From: Bacteroidota bacterium
Lineage (GTDB): Bacteria > Bacteroidota > Bacteroidia > Chitinophagales > Chitinophagaceae
Direction of reading: 5' to 3'
DNA length: 64,000 nt
Assembly: GCA_947457075.1 (NCBI GenBank)
Contig: CANGUG010000005.1
Span: forward strand, 1-64,000
Part shown: positions 59,225-64,000 of the stretch, one piece after another
Layout: each line of letters begins with the position of its first letter
Numbering within the stretch: position 1 is the first letter of the stretch
Notes under the pieces: model-generated
Seen by the model: the letters and a program-made list of their open reading frames with translations, nothing else
What the model was told of the DNA's origin: nothing
Database searches by the model: none
Position numbers and translations under genes: made by a program

Positions 59225-60133
59225 ATGAATTGGGCTATCTACAAAAAAGGTTTTAAGGCTTTTCTACAATTAGAAAAATCATTAAGCGCTCATTCAGTAG
59301 AAGCCTACTTAAGGGATATTGACAAACTCACCCAGTATTTTGAAAGCATTGGAAAAGAGATAGGGCCAGCCGATGTTACCCTTAAAGATTTACAAACATT
59401 TATACAAAGTATTGGCGCCATGGAAATGGCTGCCACTTCACAAGCTAGGATCATATCGGGAATTAAATCCTTTTTTAAATATTGTATTCTTGAACAAATT
59501 TGTACCAATAACCCCACTACACTCTTACCTACTCCAAAAACGAGACGCAAGCTACCGGATGTTTTAAGTTTTGAAGAAATTGAACAGTTGATTGGCCATA
59601 TTGATTTGAGTAAACCCGAAGGTGGACGAAACAAAGCGATTTTAGAAACCATGTATAGTTCCGGGCTGCGAGTAACAGAAGCCATTCATTTAAAAATTTC
59701 CTGTTTATACTTAGATGTTGGATTTATAAGAGTCATTGGTAAAGGTGACAAGGAAAGGCTTGTTCCTATTGGATCCGATGCCATTAAATACATTAAATTA
59801 TACAAGGATACCATTCGGGTTCACCAAACCCCCGCCAAAGATTGTGAAGATATTTTGTTTCTCAACAACCGAGGTAAAGGACTAAGCAGGGTAATGATTT
59901 TTTATATAATTAAGGACTTGATACTTAAAACTGGTATCAAGAAATCAATTTCACCACATAGCTTCAGGCATTCTTTTGCCACTCATTTAGTAGAGGGCGG
60001 CGCTGATTTAAGAGCAGTCCAAGAAATGCTAGGTCATGAAAGTATCACCACCACCGAAATATATACCCATATGAACCGGGAATTTTTAAGGGATACCTTA
60101 GACCGTTTCCACCCTGCCTTTCAAAAAAAATAA
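59225..60133 (+). CDS. xerD: Site-specific tyrosine recombinase XerD
   Basis: 302 aa. Resolves chromosome dimers at dif with XerC in the family. N-terminal SAM-like core-binding domain (about 1-90), then the catalytic domain with Arg149 (GLRV), Lys173 (GKGDKER), His245-x-x-Arg248 (HSFRHSFATH), His271 (LGHES) and nucleophile Tyr280 (EIYTH). The length and absence of adjacent mobile genes indicate the chromosomal XerD, not a phage or transposon integrase; XerC versus XerD cannot be separated with certainty. Confidence 0.9.
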   Translation: MNWAIYKKGFKAFLQLEKSLSAHSVEAYLRDIDKLTQYFESIGKEIGPADVTLKDLQTFIQSIGAMEMAATSQARIISGIKSFFKYCILEQICTNNPTTLLPTPKTRRKLPDVLSFEEIEQLIGHIDLSKPEGGRNKAILETMYSSGLRVTEAIHLKISCLYLDVGFIRVIGKGDKERLVPIGSDAIKYIKLYKDTIRVHQTPAKDCEDILFLNNRGKGLSRVMIFYIIKDLILKTGIKKSISPHSFRHSFATHLVEGGADLRAVQEMLGHESITTTEIYTHMNREFLRDTLDRFHPAFQKK

Positions 60134-60156
60134 CTGTATTATAAACCAAAATCATT

Positions 60157-60164
60157 TAGGTTTG
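60157..60164 (+). promoter_or_regulatory. -7 box, DUF2911 gene promoter
   Basis: TAGGTTTG matches TAnnTTTG, 26 nt before the ATG at 60191. Confidence 0.4.
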
Positions 60165-60190
60165 TTATTCAAAACAAATAACCAAAATTT

Positions 60191-61033
60191 ATGAAAAGAA
60201 TACTTTTTTCGGTATTAACCTTTATTGGATTAACTGCTCAAGCACAAATAAAAATGCCTGCTGCAAGTCCAACGCAAACATTGTCCCAGGATTTCGGAAT
60301 GGGTAAAATTGAAATAACTTATTCAAGACCGGCATTAAAAGGGCGCGCGGCTTTTGGAAATGGATCTGTATTAGCCCCAACAGGCGCTTTATGGAGAACA
60401 GGTGCTAATGGAGCCACTAAGCTAAATTTTACTCAGCCAGTAACGATTGGTGGTAAATTATTAGCGGCAGGTACTTATGCATTATTTACCATTCCTGGCC
60501 AAACTGAATGGACAATCATTATTAATACCAACTCAACTGGTTGGGGAAGTTTTAGCTACAAGGAAGCAGAGGATGTTGTTCGTTTTCAAGTTAAACCAAC
60601 TACTACCAGCAACAGCACTGAAAACTTCACCATCAATGTAGATGACATCAATCCTGAAACAGCTAACATTTCTTTGAAATGGGCAAATACCTTAGTGAAC
60701 ATTCCTGTGAGTACGGATATTAAAACAACTATTCGTGCACAAGTGAAGGAAGCAACTTCAGCAGCAAATGTAAACCCGAATGTATATTCAACTGCTGCGA
60801 ATTTTTATTATGATGTAGATAAGGATTATAAAAACGCATTATTTTTTGTAGAAAAAGCCATTACAGCAAATCCAAAAGCTTATTGGTTATTACTTTTAAA
60901 AGGTAAAGCACAAAAGCAATTAGGTGATAAAGCAGGTGCTAAAGCAAGTGCGGAAGCTTGCATTAAATTAGCAACAGATGAAAAAAATGACGATTATATT
61001 AGAAACGGAAAAGAATTATTAGCTTCTTTATAG
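60191..61033 (+). CDS. Exported DUF2911-family protein with TPR-like C-terminus
   Basis: 280 aa. Signal peptide (MKRILFSVLTFIGLTAQAQ), then the DUF2911 domain (about 30-170: SRPALKGRAAFG, WRTGANGATKLNF, GTYALFTIPG), common in Bacteroidota and of unknown function. The C-terminal 75 residues form a helical repeat (NPNVYSTAANFYYDVDKDYK, then AKAQKQLGDKAGAKASAEAC), resembling a pair of tetratricopeptide motifs that may bind a protein partner. A terminator follows directly. Confidence 0.85.
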   Translation: MKRILFSVLTFIGLTAQAQIKMPAASPTQTLSQDFGMGKIEITYSRPALKGRAAFGNGSVLAPTGALWRTGANGATKLNFTQPVTIGGKLLAAGTYALFTIPGQTEWTIIINTNSTGWGSFSYKEAEDVVRFQVKPTTTSNSTENFTINVDDINPETANISLKWANTLVNIPVSTDIKTTIRAQVKEATSAANVNPNVYSTAANFYYDVDKDYKNALFFVEKAITANPKAYWLLLLKGKAQKQLGDKAGAKASAEACIKLATDEKNDDYIRNGKELLASL

Positions 61034-61058
61034 ATTGTTCAAAATAATTTAATTAGCA

Positions 61059-61103
61059 GCGTCTCCTTAAAAGTACAAGTACTTTGGGGAGACGCTTTTT
61101 TTT
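61059..61103 (+). terminator. Terminator of DUF2911 gene
   Basis: Outer stem GCGTCTCC/GGAGACGC with an inner AAAGTAC/GTACTTT helix, followed by eight T. It overlaps the -33 element of the tRNA-Leu(GAG) promoter. Confidence 0.85.
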
Positions 61104-61113
61104 AGTAGGTTTG
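61083..61113 (+). promoter_or_regulatory. Promoter of tRNA-Leu(GAG)
   Basis: TTTG (61083-61086), a 19-nt spacer and TAGGTTTG (61106-61113), a full match to the Bacteroidota consensus. The tRNA begins 9 nt later. The -33 element lies in the terminator hairpin of the preceding gene. Confidence 0.65.
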
Positions 61114-61122
61114 CTACCCTCA

Positions 61123-61208
61123 GCGGAGGTGGCGAAATTGGTAGACGCACTACCTTGAGGTGGTAGCGCCCACACCCGGGCGTGGGAGTTCGAATCTCCT
61201 CTTCCGCA
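61123..61208 (+). tRNA. tRNA-Leu (anticodon GAG)
   Basis: An 86-nt class II tRNA. Acceptor GCGGAGG pairs with CTTCCGC (one G-T). The anticodon stem is CTACC/GGTAG with loop TTGAGGT, so the anticodon is GAG (decodes CUC and CUU). Long variable arm CGCCCACACCCGGGCG and T-loop TTCGAAT. CCA is not encoded. Confidence 0.97.
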
Positions 61209-61210
61209 CA

Positions 61211-61239
61211 AAGCCTGTCACGAATGTGACAGGCTTTTA
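61211..61239 (+). terminator. Terminator of tRNA-Leu(GAG)
   Basis: AAGCCTGTCAC-GAAT-GTGACAGGCTT followed by TT. The core CTGTCAC/GTGACAG is identical to the terminator after tRNA-Leu(CAA); the outer base pairs differ but are compensated. Confidence 0.85.
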
Positions 61240-61400
61240 TCATTTAAGACTGCGAATCAAGCTTGCTTGAATGAGCAGGCGAGAATGATAAAAGCCAACA
61301 AGCTTCTTTAAATTATATTTAAAGAAGCTTGTTTAAAGGCTTTGGGTACGCGTCAGCATCTGAGATCAGCGAGCGAAGCGAGCTAATCTCATTAAATAAA
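61211..61400 (+). repeat. tRNA-Leu downstream structured element, copy 2
   Basis: A gene-free stretch holding the same series of helices as copy 1 (27541-27740). GGCTTTTATCATT (61232-61244) pairs perfectly with AATGATAAAAGCC (61284-61296). TCAAGC-TT-GCTTGA is at 61257-61270. A 17-bp perfect hairpin lies at 61297-61333 (loop TAT). Shared boxes are TTTGGGTA and GAGCGAAGCGAG (61371-61382), flanked here by TGAGAT/ATCTCA. Confidence 0.7.
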
Positions 61401-61460
61401 AAGTGCCGACTTGATCTTATTGAAATTAAAATAACGAGCTAATCTTATTGAAAATAAAAC
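61380..61460 (+). repeat. Three degenerate short repeats
   Basis: Related copies of GAGCTAATCTTATTGAAAATA lie at about 61380-61402, 61413-61432 and 61436-61460 in the gene-free gap before the PPTase gene. The second copy lacks the leading GAGCTA. Nothing else is recognised up to 61493. Confidence 0.5.
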
Positions 61461-61493
61461 CGCCCACTAATCTCTAAAAAATAAATAAAAAAA

Positions 61494-62150
61494 CTATTTA
61501 GTAAAACAACTAACGCAAACATAGTCATCCCCAAAATGATAATCCAATTGTACTTTTTTCTCTACTCCCTTATGTAAAACTTCCGCATCAACCACCCCCT
61601 TATTTTCACTTGCAATTGCAAGCACCTTAAAATCCTTTGCAAAATCTATTCCCAATTGCTCATGTTGTTTATACATGGCTTCTTTCGCCGCCCAAAAAAA
61701 GGCCATTTGCTTTAGTTGATCCGCCTCCGATAAACCAGCTACCATTTGCCGCTCCCCCTCATTTAAAAACTTATTGGCCACTTTCATAATTCGTGGATGT
61801 ATTATTTCAATATCAATCCCAATCGGATCGGTATCACTTACTGCAACCGCCGCATAGCCTTTACAATGTGAAAACGAAAAGTGAAAAGGCAAGCCCTTTA
61901 AATAGGGTTTACCATTATCCGCCATCACCAATTGCTTTAAATCTACCTCCGGCATCATTAATTGCAACAATAACCTCACGGCCAAATGTTGCAATTTTCT
62001 TTCCTCATTATGGATATCAACCGCCAATTTCACATTGGTCTCAAAAAACGAAACCGGCTCTGTGATTGACCAAATGGCCAAATGTCGGGTCTCGTTAATA
62101 TTTTGTTGATAAAAGAAAGGCATAAAAAAAAGCTTTGAGTTAGATTGCAC
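61494..62150 (-). CDS. 4'-phosphopantetheinyl transferase (Sfp-type)
   Basis: 218 aa, two-lobe Sfp-like enzyme that attaches phosphopantetheine from CoA to carrier proteins. Metal-binding Asp113 and Glu115 (IGIDIEII) and Glu157-x-x-x-Lys161 (FFWAAKEAMYK) are the family signatures. The N-terminal lobe contains the usual FSFSHCKGYA segment (91-100). No carrier protein or biosynthetic cluster is adjacent, so it may serve fatty-acid synthesis or a distant natural-product cluster. Divergent from dcd. Confidence 0.9.
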   Translation of the reverse strand: MQSNSKLFFMPFFYQQNINETRHLAIWSITEPVSFFETNVKLAVDIHNEERKLQHLAVRLLLQLMMPEVDLKQLVMADNGKPYLKGLPFHFSFSHCKGYAAVAVSDTDPIGIDIEIIHPRIMKVANKFLNEGERQMVAGLSEADQLKQMAFFWAAKEAMYKQHEQLGIDFAKDFKVLAIASENKGVVDAEVLHKGVEKKVQLDYHFGDDYVCVSCFTK

Positions 62151-62197
62151 CGCGGTTGTAACTGCAAATTAAACATAAATACATATAAAATTTAAAG

Positions 62198-62734
62198 ATG
62201 ATTTTATCCGACTCTAGAATATTAGAAGAAATCACAAAAGGCACTATTAAAATTGAACCCTACGATCGTAAGGACTTAGGAAGCAATAGTTACGATGTGC
62301 ATTTAGGAAAGTGGTTAGCCACTTATGACAATAAGGTACTAGATGCGAAAGCACATAATACCATTTCCTATTTTGAAATTCCTGACGAAGGCTATGTTTT
62401 AGAACCAAGTGGTTTTTATTTAGGTGTTACTTTGGAGTACACCGAAACACATGCACATGTTCCCTTTCTTGAAGGCAAATCATCAACAGGTCGATTAGGT
62501 ATTGACATCCATGCGACTGCAGGTAAAGGGGATGTAGGTTTTTGTGGCTATTGGACATTGGAAATTTCTGTAAAGCAACCAGTACGTGTATATAAAGGAA
62601 TGCCCATTGGACAATTAATTTATTTCCCTGTAGATGGAGAAATTGAAATTGCTTACAACAAAAAAACCAATGCTAAATATAGCGGCCAGCCTGAAAAGCC
62701 AATAGAGAGTATGATGTGGAAGAATAAATTTTAA
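62198..62734 (+). CDS. dcd: dCTP deaminase
   Basis: 178 aa. Deaminates dCTP to dUTP in pyrimidine nucleotide synthesis. The family motifs are visible: EGKSSTGRLGIDIHATAG (92-109, nucleotide-binding loop) and WTLEISV with catalytic Glu122. Length is typical of the monofunctional enzyme. Its product dUTP would raise the need for Ung, which is also in this window though not linked. A terminator follows immediately. Confidence 0.95.
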   Translation: MILSDSRILEEITKGTIKIEPYDRKDLGSNSYDVHLGKWLATYDNKVLDAKAHNTISYFEIPDEGYVLEPSGFYLGVTLEYTETHAHVPFLEGKSSTGRLGIDIHATAGKGDVGFCGYWTLEISVKQPVRVYKGMPIGQLIYFPVDGEIEIAYNKKTNAKYSGQPEKPIESMMWKNKF

Positions 62735-62750
62735 TGTTCTAATCAATAGT

Positions 62751-62783
62751 AAAATCCTTAGTTAGCGCTAAGGATTTTTTTTA
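62751..62783. terminator. Bidirectional terminator, dcd and DUF3810 genes
   Basis: AAAATCCTTAG-TTAGCG-CTAAGGATTTT with flanking T-rich tracts, between convergent genes. The stop codon of the minus-strand gene (62768-62770) is inside the hairpin. Confidence 0.8.
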
Positions 62784-63880
62784 TACGCAAGTGCCCACAA
62801 CAATACGTCCTCATAACTTTCAATTCCTCTTGCTTGTTTATTCCATAAAAGGAATTGATTGTACATTTCAGCACTGCCCTTTATTTGCAGATCCTGCTTT
62901 TTAAGGAAAAAGTTTCTAATGAATTTCCTGTCCTCAATCACTTTTGGGAGCAGTAGCTTTTTATTGCGTTCAACGATTTGCTCATACAATTTAAAGTCGC
63001 CTCTTTTTACAATAAACTGCAAATGGGCATACTGAGCGTAAGTAAACATTTGCAGCTGGGTAGAATAATTCACTATTGGATCCTTACTTTCTGTTCCAAT
63101 GACAAATGCGATAAAATTAGCCTCTTCCTCGGAAGCATACCCTAATTGGTGGGCTATTTCATGACTAATAGTAAAGGGCTGTGTCAAAACAGGCAGATCC
63201 CCCCTTACAATGGCCTCACCTGTAATTGGTTGATAAAAAGCAGTGTACCCTAAATAATCTCCCCAGCTTGGAAAATGGGCTCTTTTTACGGAGACGGGGG
63301 AATAAAGTAAAAAAGGGCGTTTTTTGCTAATTTCTTCAAATCCTGACCTTATTTTGACCAAATTTTGCTCAAAATGAAGATTTTTTGCCTCAAAATCAGT
63401 TATTTTCTGTCTTGTTGAATTCAAATTTTGAATGAAGAAAAGGCTTAGACTATCCATTTGCTTTTCCGAATAAGTGGCGGGCACGCTTAAATTAAAATCT
63501 TGTGCAGGATTTTGTTTTTGGTAATTCAATCCCCAGCATAACTCAAAAACAATAAATAAAAAGGTTAATTGATTCAACCAATGTACCAGCTGATATTTCC
63601 AAAACCTGCTTTTCTTAAATTGAGCATAATTGACCCAAACCCATTTTAAACTACTGTAAATCAATACTATAATTAATCCGAAATACACCCATTCTCCTAT
63701 TGCAATACCAAATAGTCCTGAAATAAATCGCAAAACGGCTGTTAAGGGTCGAAAGATAAATGGGGAGTAAATAGAGGCTACGATATAGGGGAAAAACCCG
63801 ATAACCCAAATCAATAAGGCTAAAACGTACCTAAAGTAGTTCCAGGGCAGTTTTTCACCTAATTTAGCGCTGTTAGACAT
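62768..63880 (-). CDS. DUF3810-family membrane-anchored zinc metallopeptidase-like protein
   Basis: 370 aa. Three hydrophobic helices near the N-terminus (about 13-35, 45-80 and 105-125) are followed by a soluble domain with HExxH (SHEIAHQLGYASEEEANFIAFV, His-Glu and a downstream Glu in EEANF, consistent with a gluzincin-type zinc site). The domain is the DUF3810 family of Bacteroidota. Substrate unknown. The C-terminus is helical. It starts 83 nt upstream of the divergent probable DUF177 gene. Confidence 0.85.
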   Translation of the reverse strand: MSNSAKLGEKLPWNYFRYVLALLIWVIGFFPYIVASIYSPFIFRPLTAVLRFISGLFGIAIGEWVYFGLIIVLIYSSLKWVWVNYAQFKKSRFWKYQLVHWLNQLTFLFIVFELCWGLNYQKQNPAQDFNLSVPATYSEKQMDSLSLFFIQNLNSTRQKITDFEAKNLHFEQNLVKIRSGFEEISKKRPFLLYSPVSVKRAHFPSWGDYLGYTAFYQPITGEAIVRGDLPVLTQPFTISHEIAHQLGYASEEEANFIAFVIGTESKDPIVNYSTQLQMFTYAQYAHLQFIVKRGDFKLYEQIVERNKKLLLPKVIEDRKFIRNFFLKKQDLQIKGSAEMYNQFLLWNKQARGIESYEDVLLWALAYKKNP

Positions 63881-63963
63881 TGAATAATTTATACGGTAAA
63901 ATTAGGATAAAGTTTGTCTTTTGATAGCTTTTTACTAACTTTGCCAACCCTTAAAGTACGGTT

Positions 63964-64000
63964 ATGGGCCAAAACAGAACATTTGAAATACCATTTGTAG
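63964..64000 (+). CDS. Start of probable DUF177 (YceD) protein, cut by window edge
   Basis: Only 12 codons are visible: MGQNRTFEIPFV, then the window ends. The start fits the N-terminus of Bacteroidota DUF177/YceD proteins, which typically precede rpmF and help 23S rRNA processing. Assignment is by resemblance of a very short stretch. Confidence 0.4.
   Translation, partial: MGQNRTFEIPFV

Noticed and set aside
59225..60133. Tyrosine recombinase as a mobile-element integrase
   Set aside because: Length, domain layout and housekeeping neighbours fit chromosomal XerD/XerC; no flanking att repeats, phage genes or transposase.

Overview
The window is a chromosomal segment of a member of the Bacteroidota, most likely of the Chitinophagaceae or a close relative. 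This is inferred from the AT-rich sequence, the lineage-typical -7 boxes (TAnnTTTG) in place of sigma70 promoters, and a type IX secretion (T9SS) gene trio: an adhesin with a gliding-motility-type C-terminal domain, a PorP/SprF protein and an OmpA protein. Other lineage markers are OstA-like/LptD proteins, the order rpmB-rpmG-DUF4295-ftsY, a cytochrome b558-type sdhCAB operon, and DUF2027-Smr and DUF3810 proteins. No phage, IS element, CRISPR array or rRNA was seen; almost every base is coding or in short intergenic gaps.

Layout. 1-3007: an OmpA-domain protein cut by the window edge, a divergent class I isoprenoid-synthase-like gene overlapping ung, and a PlsC acyltransferase. 3013-9349: an envelope block with LptD on the minus strand, then AmiC-type amidase, MCE/MlaD and OstA-like genes. 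9380-10883: prfB with an intact programmed +1 frameshift, then RNase P RNA. 10974-21274: a mostly minus-strand housekeeping run (Smr protein, amino acid permease, polyprenyl synthase, ftsY, DUF4295, rpmG, rpmB, ABC-F ATPase, tsaD, ABC permease). 21424-25669: sdhCAB-trmN6. 25671-27408: a Lys1-like dehydrogenase and hscB. 27456-33752: tRNA-Leu(CAA) and a run of exported proteins (two tandem DUF1566 proteins, WG repeats, VWA-OmpA lipoprotein, PGRP-type amidase, unknowns). 33800-36586: katG and a J-KTSC fusion. 36617-46470: the T9SS adhesin operon. 46755-56423: dnaK, gtrA-like, argS, trmH, dipeptide epimerase, malQ, rnhA. 56446-64000: DUF6580, manA, yraN, a cysteine-cluster protein, xerD, DUF2911, tRNA-Leu(GAG), a PPTase, dcd, DUF3810 and the start of a probable DUF177 gene.

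Functional themes. The envelope is the dominant theme: LPS transport (LptD, OstA-like), lipid trafficking (MCE), peptidoglycan hydrolysis (two amidase families), phosphatidic acid synthesis, and T9SS surface display. The translation and tRNA theme comprises prfB, rnpB, tsaD, trmN6, trmH, argS, three ribosomal or ribosome-linked small proteins and an ABC-F protein.

The most notable non-textbook observations are as follows. (1) A 12-bp perfect inverted repeat in the dnaK leader completely pairs the AUG start codon (candidate RNA thermometer or translational switch). (2) A pair of covarying multi-hairpin elements lies immediately downstream of the two tRNA-Leu genes. (3) The ABC-F protein has a second ATPase site that has lost both the P-loop and the catalytic glutamate. 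(4) A terpene-synthase-like gene of unknown product overlaps ung. (5) A terminator is embedded in the yraN coding sequence, and a tRNA promoter is embedded in a terminator.
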